Source: Brachynemurus nebulosus
Taxonomy: Eukaryota; Arthropoda; Insecta; Neuroptera; Myrmeleontidae
Assembly: GCA_035578155.1 (NCBI GenBank)
Contig: JAPWDM010000004.1
Coordinates: forward strand, 60,399,792 to 60,463,791
Reading direction: 5' to 3'
Length of the DNA stretch: 64,000 nt
The notes beneath the pieces were generated by a model. That model ran no database searches, was not told where the DNA came from, and saw nothing but the letters and a program-made list of their open reading frames with translations. Both the position numbers and the translations under genes were made by a program. Shown piece after piece: positions 49,538 to 61,569 of the stretch (position 1 is its first letter; every line of letters starts with the position of its first letter).

Positions 49538-51560
49538 AACAAATGAAATACATACATATTAAGTAATTTGAAAATGTTATTAAAGTCACTGTTTATTTAT
49601 AAATTAGGAATTTTGGATTTTTATTATTTATAAAATAGAAATTTTGGATTTTTTTGGAAAGAAAAAATATCTTCATAAAAGCCTTCCAGTTTACTATTTA
49701 AGTTCCTTTTTTAATATTTAAAAATAAAATACAAAGGCAATTGGCGGATAAGCATGGATAGAAATGCCCTCGTACGAATTGTGTTGGCTTTTTCCCTGTT
49801 AACTGCTATCGGCACAAAATTGAAATTTACTGAGATTCAGCTCTTAAAAACTTAAAACCTTTTTTTAAAGCCCCGATCAACCGGACACTCATCATCAGTT
49901 TCGAAACCACCAAAATTACAAATCGCTTGTGGACTTTCAATTATATTTCGCTTGTAGACACTCAATACCGAAGATGAAAGGAAAAATTCGACTTCCGTGA
50001 TGGGGCTCCGCTGCTCACGGCGTTTTTTTAACAAATGCAATACATAAATACTAAGTAATTTAAAAATGTTATTAAAGTTACTGTTTATTTATAAATTGGG
50101 AATTTTGGATTTTTATTATTTATAAAATAGAAATTTTAGATTTTTTTGGAAAGAAAAAATACCTTCATAATTGCCTTCCAGTTTACTATTTAAGTTCCTT
50201 TTTTAATATTTATAAATAAAACACAAAGGCAATTGGCGGATAAGCACAGGTAGGAATGCTTTCGTACGAATTGTGTTGGCTTTTTTCCTGCTAACTGGTA
50301 TCGGTATAAAATTGAAATTTAGGGGAGAGCGGGGCTATACCGTACAGCGAGGCTAAACCGTACACCTATTTTTCGTGTCTAGATTTCAAGCTAGACAAAT
50401 CCAATCGTTGTCGCAACCTAGCGCCTGACCGCGGAAAATGACAGGATTGAGTTCGTCCCGCTGTGCGTATAAATGCCAATATGACGGTTAAAAACTTGTT
50501 TTTATTATTTCTCTTATAATTTTGGGGCACTGCCAAATAAGAGTTAGGTGGAGAACCTTTACTTATGAGCTAATAGCGATAAGATCATGAGAAACTACTT
50601 TTCTTAAGCTCTCTCTTGATCACTAGTGAAGACTAGTTAGGCGACGGAATTTGAGGTTAGGTTATGAAACTCCCACAAGGTACAGGATGGGGCTAAACCG
50701 TACAGAAATGTACGACTTAGCCCCAATTGGTTTAATATGGCAACATTAATAAATTGTAGTTGATGCAGGAAATACTATAAACATTATAGTTTTAGTGCTG
50801 CCGAGTCTGCAGATAATTTTATTTGTGATTTTTGTTTAAATGTATAAACTTTAAATAAAATACGTTCGTTCTATAAACTTTATCACTTTTTTTGATAAAA
50901 GTTAAGCAAACACTTTTTATACTTTTATAAGCTTAACTAAATATATCGATAATACAAGTTACATTATGATGTTTCTTAGTTGAGTCGACAATAAGTAATA
51001 AAATGTGTTTTCTATAATAATTTATTGCATTACTCTTATTTACTTCCTTAACAAGATGATTTTTTTTACAATAATTTGTTGCGTTACTCTTATTTACTTC
51101 CTTAACAAGATGATTTTTTTACTGTACGGTATAGCCCCCCCTACCGTACGGAATAACCCCGACCCCCGGGGCTATTTCGTACAGAGACACTTTTTTTGTA
51201 ATTTAATTTAATTATGTAAACAGTGGAATAATTCAAATTTCTTTGTGTGCAATCAATAGCCAATGGTCCAAATTATATATTGCTAATTTTCTTATAATTT
51301 TATACTCGATATTAGCTGAACAATAACAGCTCTCCCTTAAGTTTACGGGTTTAGCCCCGCTCTCCCCTACTGAGATTCAGCCCTTAAAAACTTAAAACCT
51401 TTTTTTAAAGCCCCCATCAACCGGACACTCATCATCAGTTTTGAAACCATCAAAATGGCAAATCGCTTGTGGACTTTCAATTACATTTCGCTTGTAGACG
51501 TTCAATACAAAAGATGAAAGGAAAAATTCGACTTCCGTGATGAGGCTCCGCTGCTCACGG
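49538..51560. repeat. Tandem duplication of a 0.49-kb unit, copy 2 with an insertion
   Basis: Copy 1 (49538-50028) and copy 2 (50029-50321 plus 51370-51560) share aaggcaattggcggataagca, ttgtgttggcttttt, and a minus-strand frame with EVEFFLSSS...YKRNIIESPQAIC...TDDECPVD in both. That short frame is conserved between copies but has no family I know. A poly(T) run closes copy 2 (about 51558-51580). Confidence 0.8.
50322..51367. mobile_element. 1,046-bp non-autonomous element, TA target site
   Basis: Terminal inverted repeats ggggagagcggggcta and its complement at 51352-51367 (cgctctcccc at the end). The unduplicated site is preserved in the sister repeat (gaaatttactgag at about 49825), showing that TA was duplicated (50320-50321, 51368-51369). 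The interior repeats gctaaaccgtac themes and contains a 63-bp tandem pair (about 51005-51120). It is non-coding. A TA target fits Tc1/mariner-like mobilisation. Confidence 0.9.
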
Positions 51561-51580
51561 CGTTTTTTTTTTTTTTTTTT

Positions 51581-52597
51581 TAAATACAAATACAAGAGAA
51601 ATCCTATTTTATGCAATAAATGTACATTTTAAACCTATTTTAAATATTTAATAAATGTATAGATAGATAGACACTATACAGGATGAGGCATTTTAATCGA
51701 TGCACCCAAATAAGTTCGTTGGTAAGCCAAACCCAAAAAAAGTTGTCCAGGACAATGGGTGTCAACTGACTACGAATAATTTTAACCTTGCGGTCAACTT
51801 TCAAGGCCATTTAAAGATAAATTATTTGTTAAATAGGAACTCCTCTTACTGATGCCGGATTTGGAAAGAGCGAAAAATTTTACATTAAAAATTTTACATT
51901 TTACATTTGTTTGAAGGTGAAATCAGGGTCACTGAAACGTCAAATCAAGGTCACTGAGTTAAATTTTCACTGAAAAGTTTAGGGAAGCTGTGTTTAATCG
52001 ACAGTATTTCTCCCATAAAAATGTTATTCGATGTTTTTCTTCATAGATAATCATGTAGTGTTGTTTTTCGTAAAACTCATCGAAGTAAAATTAAATAGTC
52101 AGACGAAATATCAGGTAAACTATTACCTCAACCACAGTATAAGTAATAGTATGTATACATACAGTGGATTCACTTGACGTAGATAAAGACAACTATAGAC
52201 TGTGTGTTGGCAGACCGATCTCCCAATCGGTTGTACAAAATTATTTGGTATATGAAATGCACTTATTAAATGCATATTATATTGGATCAATATTATTACA
52301 GTATCTAGTGGGCAAAAAAAAAAAAATTAGTAAAATTGGGACTAATTACTATGGTTTCACTACCATTTTATTGAATTGTATTTAAAAAATCTGAAAAAAA
52401 TACACTTGTAACTAAGGTAGCAAACGACAATGGTAATGTATTGAGAGAGGAAAATAAAAAATATTCATTTCCATTTATCGTCGTGTGTTCAGTTATTGCT
52501 ATTTTCAAATATTACTAATAATTTTTAATCTTTTTTGATTTTTTAAATTATAAAATTAATAATAATTAAATTAAGTAAAAGATACAATAAAATAAAA
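51581..52597. other. No recognisable gene
   Basis: AT-rich. A patch at 51680-51990 (gatgaggcattttaatcgatg, tgaaatcagggtcactgaaac) resembles fragments of dispersed repeats. A 73-codon frame at 52164-52385 has no known motif. Confidence 0.4.
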
Positions 52598-52822
52598 ATG
52601 CCCGGTAATATTTGCATAACAAATATGTTTAAACAAAGCAAAAAAATTCTAGATTTAAGTTTCTTCAGAATTCTTTTGGATTCTGAAAGGTAAGAATCTT
52701 TATTATCATTTTATTATTACTAATATTAACTTGAATTAACAATAAATGTGACTTTTTTTTATAGAAATCGCCAGTGGTTGCCTGCAGTTGGTAGTAAAGA
52801 CTTTTTAAATTTAGATGTATGA
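52598..52822 (+). pseudogene. THAP-domain remnant (two exons)
   Basis: Exon 1 (52598-52689) starts MPGN and ends ...SFFRILLDSER at a gtaag donor. After a 75-bp intron ending ttatag, exon 2 (from 52765) reads NRQWLPAVGSKDFLNLD and then stops. The intron phase matches. The start (MPG), the LSFFRI-like strand and the RxxWLxAV helix fit the first half of a THAP zinc finger, a DNA-binding domain often found in P-element-like transposases. The expected early Cys pair is partly lost and the Cys/His second half is gone, so it is a fragment. Assignment is tentative. Confidence 0.4.
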
Positions 52823-52830
52823 ATTCTAAA

Positions 52831-53460
52831 TACAGCCTTGGCCAAAAGTATTAAGCACCCCCATAAAACACGTGTAACTCTAAAATTAATTTAAAAATGA
52901 CTTTTCTGTTTAATAATAGAATGGAAGGCAATACTAAGAGTTAATTTTAAACAATTGATAAAGGATTTTAAGGTATCATAAAACACCTGGCCCACAAAAT
53001 GTGAAAGTTGAAGTTTTCAGAAAAATAATGTAACTTATTTGTTAACCTGTTATTAACTTTCAGGATAACAAGAAGCTGCTGAGTGTTGTTTATTCGTATA
53101 GTACAGACAGTTTGTAATACGAAATGCCGAAACAACCAGAACTTAACACAAAAACACAAATAAAAATCCAGATTTTATATGAAGAAGGGAAGACTCAAAT
53201 AGAGATTGCTAAATTAATAAAAGTTTGACCATGTGCAGTGCAATTTACAATTAAAAGGTTCGTGAAGACTGGCTCTCACACAAACAAAATGAGAACGGGC
53301 AGAAAACGCGCTACTACTGATCACCAGATTAGAAACATATCCGTGACTCACTTAAGGACCGCAAAAAAAAACTTCTTCTGAGCTCACTGCAGCTTTATCG
53401 GGAGATATTGGGAAACCAATTAGTTCTCGAACTGTAAGAAGCAGACCCACAGAAGCAGGT
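52831..53460 (+). pseudogene. Truncated Tc1-like element and transposase N-terminus
   Basis: The end tacagccttggccaaaagta (52831) is a typical Tc1 terminal repeat. The transposase starts at 53124 (MPKQPELNTKTQIKIQILYEEG) with a helix-turn-helix EIAKLIKV, a TGA, then CAVQFTIKRFVKTGS, GRKRATT (AT-hook-like) and SSELTAALSG. It stops at a (TA)5 tract at 53461, where the minus-strand LINE begins. The catalytic DDE part is missing. A frameshift lies in the A-run near 53365-53375. Confidence 0.7.
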
Positions 53461-53479
53461 TATATATATATAGTCATAT

Positions 53480-55385
53480 AGCAAGAGACGCTCACGTCTC
53501 AGTCGCAGCGGAGGTAGACCCGACTCTACGCAGAGGCTCATCAAGGACTCGTTCGAAATGCTCCCGTAGCCAATCGTATGCCTGCATGGTGAACAGGACC
53601 TAGGAGAAGGAGCGTAGACGCCCGGGCGGAGGAGTAAGCAATGCTGTCGTAATCAATCCGAGTCAGAACTAGCGATTGATACAGGCGAAGCAACGACTCC
53701 CGGCCCGCACACCACGATGCACCAGCCAAGCACTTGAGCATGTTGATTGTCCTACGACAACTCGCAGCTAAGGCTTGGAGGTATGGGCGCCACGTAAGAT
53801 GTTTGTCAAAAATAAGTCCTAGAAACCTGACGCTATCAACGCACTGAAGATTGGATCCTTTTAATGTGAGAACAGGATCCGCATGTGCGCTGCGCTTTCT
53901 GCAGAAGTGAACCACCGATGTTAAAATCGAAAACCAAGAGCTTCTGCAGAAGTCACCACTTCGTTGATGCCTTGTTGCAGCCGTTGATGGAATCGGCTGC
54001 ATAGAAGATTGTGAGGTCATCAACGTACAAGCAACAACGAATTGGGACTGAAGCTGCAATATGACTGACTGCGATGGAAAACAAGGTGACACTAGTGATG
54101 GAGCCTTGAGGAACACCATTCCCCTGGGAATGGGCCTCAAACTCAGTGTCACCTACCCTGACACGAAAATAACGGTCAGTCAGAAAACTTTTAACGAACT
54201 GAGGGAGGTTACCTCTTAAACCCCAGTCGTGCAGCTTCTTGAAAATGCCATACCTCCAGGTCAAACCATAAGCTTTCTCCAAATCGAAAAACACGGCCAC
54301 AAGCTGTTTTCGTTGGAGAAAGGCGTCGTGAATGGCATTCTCGAGGCGAACAAGATGGTCCGTAGTCGAACGGTATCGGCGGAACCCACATTGATGGGAA
54401 TGAGATTGTGGAATTGCAGCCACCAGACGAGACGGTTGTTCACCATTTCGTCCAATAACTTGCTAAAACAGCAAATCAAGGATATTGGACAGTAGCTCGT
54501 TAATTGCGATGAATCTTGACCCTCTTTTAGCAGCGGAATGATGCTAGCTTCCCGCCACTACGGAGGGTAAACACCTTGCCTAGAAATTTCGTTGTAGAGA
54601 TGCAGTAACCTACACTTACCAGGATAAGACAGGTTCGGGATCATGGCGTAGGGGATCTCATCAGGTCCTGAAGAGGTGTTCCCAGATCCCCGAAGCGCCT
54701 CCAGTAATAGAAAACGGTTGGTTATACTGGAGGGATTCATCTGAGAAAAATCAAGATCATTTTGTTCATGTTCGATCTTGATCCGCAGTGCAAGTGCGGG
54801 TCATAATTCTGGGAGCCACTGACGCGTTCAAAGTGCTTGGCTAAGCGATTAGCTATTTCTGCGCGTTCAGTGAAAGTTCCGACCGTCGACGACGAGAAGG
54901 GAGGGCATTGGTGAACGGGACGACTTCCCATTAATGGCCCTCACTCTTCTCCATACCTCCGAAGTTGTTGTGGAGGTATGTATGGCCGAAACATATTACT
55001 CCCATGGTAGCCTCTTCTGCTCTTTAATAGTTCTCTTACAGCGTGCTTGAGCACGCTTGTAGGGTATCACATTTTCCTGCGTGGGGCGACGTCTGAGTTC
55101 GTTGTACGCCCGCTTTTTCTCTGCAACTGCTACACTCACGACTCATTCCACCATGGTACGCGACGTTTGGGTGGAATGCTGGACGACATTAGTATACTCT
55201 TATGTGCTGCTTCAATGACACTGGAGGAAATTTGCTCCACATCATCTTCTACGTCTCCGGTCAGCTCGGGTGTCCGGAATGAATCGACGTACATATCCCA
55301 GTTAGCCTGACGGAGACACCATCCTGGCGAAGACGAATGTGGAGTCATCGGCGTGGTACTCTTTAAGATTATTGGTAGATGGTCG
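53480..55385 (-). pseudogene. LINE A copy 1 (endonuclease end and reverse transcriptase)
   Basis: Reading leftward: linker region FRTPELTGDVEDDVEQISSS...PWWNES (55348-55136), then RT motifs GSGNTSSGPDEIPYAM (near 54690), GFRRYRSTTDHLVRLE, VAVFFDLEKAYGLTW (first Asp), GNGVPQGS and CLYVDDL (YxDD). A thumb region follows with VDSVRFLGLIFDKHLTWRP (53830). Several frameshifts and stops separate these. It lacks RNase H and a 3' end. The family matches LINE A copy 2 throughout. Encoded enzymes would nick target DNA and copy the RNA in place; this copy is dead. Confidence 0.8.
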
Positions 55386-57386
55386 CTACCTAGAGAAAAA
55401 AAAATATCTTCAAATGATGATACTCAAGCAAAATATCTAAGTGCTAGAAAAGAACATCGTAAGTTGGTAGCAAATACTAAAAAATCGTATTATTCCGATT
55501 TTGTAAGAAAATCTGCTAACAGAGGAAGGGCAATGTGGAATTTTATAAATCAAGTAACGGCTAATAAAAATTTACATAGTTATAATGAGCAGCAAATACG
55601 GATAATCTTAAAAAGGTCGCTTATGATTTGACCTGTTATTTCGTTAAACAACCGATAATGGTATCTAATTCCATACCATATCAACCATTTAATTCTTCGG
55701 AAATTCAACTAAATATTCACATGATGTATCTAAGTCCGGTAAACGAGAATGACATATGTTTAATCATAAATAATTTAAATAATTCAAATGCTAACGACAT
55801 AAATGACATAACTTATAATTTCATAAAATTGTTTAAATGGTACCTTATTGCACCCCTTACAGAATTAGTTAACGCAGTATTTGCTACAGGCTATTTCCCT
55901 GAAGTATTGAAATTCATTGTTGTGTCGCCAATCCATAAAAAAGGAAATAAGGAAAACTTTGAAAATTATAGGTCAGTTTCATTGATATCGATAATTTCCA
56001 AAATTGTTGAAAAAGCGTTATACGATAAAATGATGAATTTTTTAATCAAACATGATCTTCTCGATTCAAGACAACACGGTTTCCGAACTAATAGGTCAAC
56101 TACGTCAGCTACCTTAATAAATAATAGTACTCTATAATAGAGTACTGCAACTGGTGGATAAAAAATTCCATACTGCTAGTCTTTTCTGTGATCTAAGTAA
56201 GGCCTTTGATTGTGTTAGTCACGATATTTTATATCAAAAACTTAATAGGTATGGTTTTACGGGTAGAATATTAGAAATATTGACATCCTACCTTTCTAAT
56301 AGAAAACAATGCATTCGAATAAGACAAAAAGATGAAACTGTTGTCTCTGATTTTCAGTGTACTAGCATAGGAGTCCCACAAGGCAGTATTTTAGGCCAAC
56401 TTTTATTTTTGATATTTGTGAATGATCTGCCAAAAGCTACAGGATTAGAAATGATCATGTATGCAGATGATATAAATGTAATTGTAAGCAGTAACAGCAT
56501 AGACAGTTTGTCTGAAAATATTCAAATGTCAGTGGATAAATTATTTAAATGGTTTCGTGAAAACAAATTATTATTAAATATTGATAAAACAAATTATGTG
56601 ATTTTCCACACAAATAAGTGCAAAGAGAAACTGTTATTTAATATAAAACTTAACAGTGATCAAATTAAACAGGTTAATGACACAAAATTTTTAGGTCTAC
56701 ATCTACAGGATAATTTTACCTGGAAACAAAACTGCTATATTTTAAAAAACAAATTAAATAGTGTATGCTACCAAATTAGAGTTCTAAAATACCATGTCAC
56801 CCTAGATGCACTTTTAAGTTTTTATTATGCTCAAGTATTTTCTAGGCTTAATAATGGAATAATTTTTTGGGGATCTTCCCCATATGCAAATGATATCTTT
56901 TTATTACAGAAAAAAATTGTTCCTATTATTACAAATGCTAAACATGATGCAAATTGTTAACCCTTATTTAGGGCTTTGGGAATTATGACATTACCGTCAC
57001 TTTTATATATATGAGTGCGTACTAACAGTTATAGACAATTTACATTTAATTAAAACAAATAACTCTTTCCATAATTATGATACTAGAGGTGACTCAAGTA
57101 TTTGTTAGGATTACCATCGCTTAACATCTTGCTGGAAAAGTGTTACTACCACTATAGTGAAGCTTTTTCTAACTAACTTATATTAATTTACTAATTATAC
57201 TATTTTACTAATTGTACTAACTAATTTTAATTAATTGTAACTAATTTTATTTAATTTTCTAATTGTTTAATTTTTTTAACAATTTTTACCACTAACTTAA
57301 ACTCTTTTATTTTTATGGGACAATGTTACTAACTGTATATCAGTTTTGATTAACAATAAATTATATTATTATTATTATTATTATTG
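55386..57386 (+). pseudogene. LINE B (CR1/Jockey-like), 5'-truncated
   Basis: The linker YLSARKEHRKLVANTKKSYYSDF leads to RT: NANDINDITYNFIKL, FIVVSPIHKKGNKENFENYRS, IISKIVEKALYDKM, HGFRTNRSTTSATL, then SLFCDLSKAFDCVSHD, GVPQGSILGQLLFLIFVNDLP, MYADDINVIV (YADD) and TKFLGLHLQDNFTW. Breaks are a stop at 55629, a frameshift around 56137-56154 at a small palindrome gtactctataatagagtac, and a stop at 56958. The element ends in (ATT)n at about 57362-57386, the expected microsatellite-like tail. It is truncated in the endonuclease, and its 5' part is joined directly to LINE A copy 1. Confidence 0.8.
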
Positions 57387-57652
57387 GTGTTTATGAGGGA
57401 GGAAGGGATAAGGTTATTGGTAAAAATGACACGTTTTTGGTCTGCCAGTCTCTGTTCAGTAACGCGACTTAGGTGAGGGTAGTTGCGCGTGAACTCTTGA
57501 TGTAATTTTGTACGGTAACCAGTTTTGTCCGTTTTAAGTCTAGTAACTTTGAAGTATGTGCGTACGATGAATTCATTCAGTTCATCTGTCCATTGCATAC
57601 GCACACGCTTCTTACCAGTTTTAGTGGTCCCCAAAGGATGCTCCGAGGATTA
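57387..57652 (-). pseudogene. N-terminal fragment of a third retroelement protein
   Basis: Frame 57634-57350 has RMQWTDELNEFIVRTYFKVT, YRTKLHQEFTRNYPHL and TEQRLADQKRVIFTNNLI. I have seen this N-terminal helical domain ahead of reverse transcriptases in insect and other invertebrate proteins. It is cut off at the LINE B tail on one side and abuts the (AAT)n end of LINE A copy 2 on the other. The exact clade is unknown to me. Confidence 0.4.
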
Positions 57653-57854
57653 TTATTATTATTATTTTTTTTTTAATTAAAATTAGGGTACTGCTGCCGG
57701 TGGATGGCGCAGCCAGCAGCACCCGGCGGCATCGCCAACCAAGGGCATGCGCCGCCAAACACGATAAAGATAAAAAAACATATACAAAACAGACAGGAAC
57801 ACATAAATGCGATAGACAAGGGACAAAACATACACAATAAAATCCATCGATGGA

Positions 57855-58353
57855 CCCTGCCATCCCAGGGCTTAAAAAGAGCGGACAGTCCTTGGTGACG
57901 GTACGATAAGTACTAGACAGAGCGTCCGGTCACCAAGGCCTGGAAGCCATCGCTGGAACTCCCTCCGAAGTGTAAAGGGCCCCGGAGTGGAGGAACCTGA
58001 CTAGACAATACACAGAAAACGACTACAGAAAATATCACAGGTAAGTATCACAGAAAAACTTATTGCGTCACTGGGAGGCCACAGGCCGACCAGTGAAGCA
58101 ATAAGGGGTTAAAACAATACCGCTGTAGAGCCATAACAACAGGCCTACAGCGGCATAACAAAATATCACAGATAAAAGGAACAAATGATGTACCACCTCG
58201 GGTGTAAAAAGCTCTCGGTGGTACATCGTTAAAAAACAATAACGGAAACAACAAACAGGTATGTATAACAAACAGTACCACTAAGGGTGTAAAGGCCCTT
58301 AGTGGCATAACAAAAGACTAAAAGTACCCTGCCAGACCAGCTGGAACAGGGTA
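57855..58353 (-). other. Array of about eight hairpins in the LINE A 3' region
   Basis: Stems seen: ccctg/caggg (57855-57870); ccttggtgac/gtcaccaagg (57890-57938); ctccctccg/cggagtggag with one bulge (57959-57992); tcactgg/ccagtga (58068-58096); ccgctgtag/ctacagcgg (58120-58153); gatgtaccacc/ggtggtacatc (58187-58227); ccactaaggg/cccttagtgg (58278-58305); taccctg/cagggta (58325-58353). Three loops share gtgtaaa. The sequence after the hairpins alternates between cataacaaaa and atcgttaa. Stem sequences differ while pairing is kept. Confidence 0.75.
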
Positions 58354-58482
58354 TCGTTAATAAATTAAGACACACACAAAATCGCGAAAACACATATAAA
58401 ATAAAACATTGCTGAAAATAAAATTTTAAAATATCGGGGGAGATAAAACGAGACGACTTGTAAAATCTGAGATGGTATGCCC

Positions 58483-59484
58483 CTAAAGCCTCTGAAGAAG
58501 ATGCGAATTTCGGAGAAATTCAAGCATCTTCCTTTCAGAGGCAGCATCGTAAGCAAGAGATTCGGCTACACTATCTGGGAGCTGCAGCCTTTGGCGCAAT
58601 GGCTCAAGGGCTACACATTCCTGAACTATATGCCTCACGGTCAGCACCGTCCCGCAGGCGGCGCACCTTGACTGATCCTCACCGGCGAGAAGATGACGAT
58701 GTGTTAACGCCGTGTGGCCCAAGCGTAAACGCGTCAGGGCCACACTCTCTCGCCGGCTCAGATTTACAGGTGCCGGAGTTCTTCGGACCTCAGGTTTCAC
58801 CTGTCTGAGCTTCGCCGTGAGGTTGTTCCACTCACGTTGCCATTTATGTTCGATCGCGGATCTAATGCACACTTTCAGATCCTCTGGGCGAATGGCAATG
58901 TCCTGTGGCTCACCGACTTCGGCTGCATGACGTGCTGCCTGGTCGGCGAGTTCATTGCCAGGTATCCCCACATGTCCGGGTATCCAGAAGAAGGTGATAG
59001 ACTTCTGGCGGAGCATGTAGAGATACGTCAGGATGTTCTGCACCAGTGGATCGATGGTATGAGAGTGGCAGATCGCTTGCAACGCGCTCAACGAGTCGGA
59101 ACAAATGAGGAATGCGCTGTCTTCGGATGTTTGACAGAATCGCAGGGCTTGCAAAATCGCAGATAATTCCGCAGTATACACAGTGGCCTGGGGAGGAAGT
59201 GACCAAGCGTGAGGATCGTCACGAATGACGATGGCACTTCCAACACCGGTAGCTGTTTTGGAACCATCTGTGTATATGCAGAGAGAGTCAAGTTCGCTAA
59301 TGATCTCATAAAAGCGGGATCGATATTCGAATGAACTGGTCTCTTCCTTGTTGAGACCAGTCAGGTCGAAACGACACCTTACGTTAGGGATCAGCCAAGG
59401 GGGTACTTCCATAGGACGTTTGGGAAGTACCTTGGCGAACTGTAAGTTGTGACTCTCTAATAACTCCTGCGTTCGAACGGCCAC
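58483..59484 (-). pseudogene. LINE A RNase H domain and C-terminal zinc motif
   Basis: 333 open codons, the best preserved part of the element. The RNase H acidic residues are in CIYTDGSK (Asp about 73), VYTAELSAIL (Glu about 106), LICSDSLSAL (Asp about 130) and GHVGIPGNELADQAA (Asp about 181). A Cys/His motif follows (CAACGTVLTVRHIVQEC), typical of the C-terminal tail of these LINE polyproteins. RNase H removes the template RNA during target-primed reverse transcription. It is the C-terminal part of a longer ORF2; the upstream RT part is shifted relative to it near 59490-59560. Confidence 0.8.
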
Positions 59485-59563
59485 TGGTCGACTTATGGTG
59501 GGACGTCAATCGTATAGCCCCTGTAAACGGTATCTGAATAGAGTCGGGTGATTGATATGTACC

Positions 59564-60794
59564 CTACGATGCACCAGCCAAGCACTTAAGCATGTTTATT
59601 GTCCTGCGACAACTCGCAGCTAAGGCTTGGAGGTGTGGGCGCCACGTAAGTTGTTTGTAAAAAATAGGTCCTAGAAACCTGACGCTATCGACGCACTGAA
59701 GGTTGGATCCTTCTAATGTCAGTACAGGATCCGGGCGTGCGCTGCGCTTTCTGCAGAAGTGAACCACCGATGTTTTTTGGCGTGAAAATCGAAAACCAAG
59801 AGCTTCTGCAGAAGTCACCACTTCGTTGATGCCTTGTTGGATACCCTCGATGAAATCGGCTGCGTAGAATATAGTGAGGTCATCAACGTACAAGCAACGA
59901 CGAATTGGGGCTGAAGCTGCAATATAACTGACTGCGATGGAAAACAAGGTGACACTAATGGTGGAGCCTTGAGGAACACCATTCTCCTGGGAGTGGGCCT
60001 CAGAGTCGGTGTCACCTACCCGGACACGAAAAGAACGGTCAGTCAGAAAACTTTTTACGAACTGAGGTAGGTTACCTCTTAAACCCCAGTCGTGCAGCTT
60101 CTTGAGAATGCTATACCTACAGGTCATATCATAAGCTTTCTCCAGATCGAAAAACACAGCCACAAGGTGTTTTCATTGGAGAATAGCGTCGTAAATGGCA
60201 TTCTCGAGGCGAACAAGATGGTTCGTAGTCGAGTGGTATCGACGGAACCCACATTGATATTTAAGTATGAGATTGTGAGATTCCAGCCGCTAGACGAGAC
60301 GGTTGTTCATCATTTTTTCCAATACCTTGCTGAAACAGCAAGTCAAGGATATTGAACTGCAGCTAGATATCTTTACCCTCTTTTAACAGCGGAATGATGG
60401 TAGCTTCCCGCCACTGCGGAGGGTAAACGCCTTGCCAAAATATTTCGTTGTAAAGATCCAGTAACCTACAATTACCAGGATAGGACAGGTTCCGGAGCAT
60501 CGCGTAGGGGATCTCATCAGGTCCAGGGGAGGTGTCCCCAGATCCTCGAAGCGCCTTCAGTAATTCTTGCATAGAAAACGGTTGGTTATACTGGAGGGAT
60601 TCATCTGAGAAAAAATCAAGATCATTTTGTTCATGTTCGATCTTGATCCGCAGGAAGTGCGGGTCATAATTCTGGGAGCCACTGACGCGTTCAAAGTGCT
60701 TGGCTAAGCGATTAGCTATTTCTGCGCGTTCAGTGAAAGTTCCGACCGTCGACGACGAGAAGGGAGGGCATTGGTGAACGGGACGACTTCCCAT
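59564..60794 (-). pseudogene. LINE A copy 2 reverse transcriptase
   Basis: The N-terminal RT part (60794-60363) reads MGSRPVHQCPPFSSS...LKALRGSGDTSPGPDEIPYAML. The core (60163-59564) has VFFDLEKAYDMTCRYS, ENGVPQGSTISVTLFSIAVS, CLYVDDLTIFYAADF (YxDD) and VDSVRFLGPIFYKQLTWRP. The stretch between (60363-60163) is shifted and includes the fingers motif region. It is dead as it stands. Confidence 0.78.
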
Positions 60795-61489
60795 TAATGG
60801 CCCTCACTCTTCTCCATACCTCCGAAGTTGTTGTGGAGGTATGTATGGCCGAAACATATTACTCCCATGGTAGCCTCTTCTGCTCTTTAATAGTTCTCTT
60901 ACAGCGTGCTTGAGCACGCTTGTAGGGTATCACATTTTCCTGCGTGGGGCGACGTCTGAGTTCGTTGTACGCCCGCTTTTTCTCTGCAACTGCTACACTC
61001 ACGACTCATTCCACCATGGTACGCGACGTTTGGGTGGAATGCTGGACGACATTAGTATACTCTTATGTGCTGCTTCAATGACACTGGAGGAAATTTGCTC
61101 CACATCATCTTCTACGTCTCCGGTCAGCTCGGGTGTCCGGAATGAATCGACGTACATATCCCAGTTAGCCTGACGGAGACGCCATCCTGGCGAAGACGAA
61201 TGTGGAGTCATCGGCGTGGTACTCTTTAAGATTATTGGTAGATGGTCGCTACCTAGAGAAAAAAAAATATCTTCAAATGATGATACTCAAGCAAAATATC
61301 TAAGTGCTAGAAAAGAACATCGTAAGTTGGTAGCAAATACTAAAAAATCGTATTATTCCGATTTTGTAAGAAAATCTGCTAACAGAGGAAGGACAATGTG
61401 GAATTTTATAAATCAAGTAACGGCTAATAAAAATTTACATAGTTATAATGAGCAGCAAATACAGATAATCTTAAAAAGGTCGCTTATGA
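60583..61489. repeat. Near-identical duplicate of 54710-55626 spanning a LINE A/LINE B junction
   Basis: About 900 bp match 54710-55626 with only a few differences, including the exact junction at which minus-strand LINE A endonuclease sequence passes into plus-strand LINE B sequence (about 61255 and 55392). The flanking LINE A sequences of the two copies are clearly more diverged. The segment is therefore a later duplication or conversion of an already chimeric block. LINE A sequence resumes at about 61522, so part of the endonuclease region occurs twice (about 60889-61245 and 61524-61880). Confidence 0.8.
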
Positions 61490-61569
61490 GTTGAGCCACT
61501 TTGAGCCACTTTTGAGCCACTGCTCTTTAATAGTTTTCTTACAGCGTGCTTGAGCACGCTTGTAGGGTA

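Noticed and set aside
57704..57898. 64-codon plus-strand frame in the LINE A 3' region
   Set aside because: It lies opposite the LINE transcript in the structured, GC-richer 3' region and has no protein motif.
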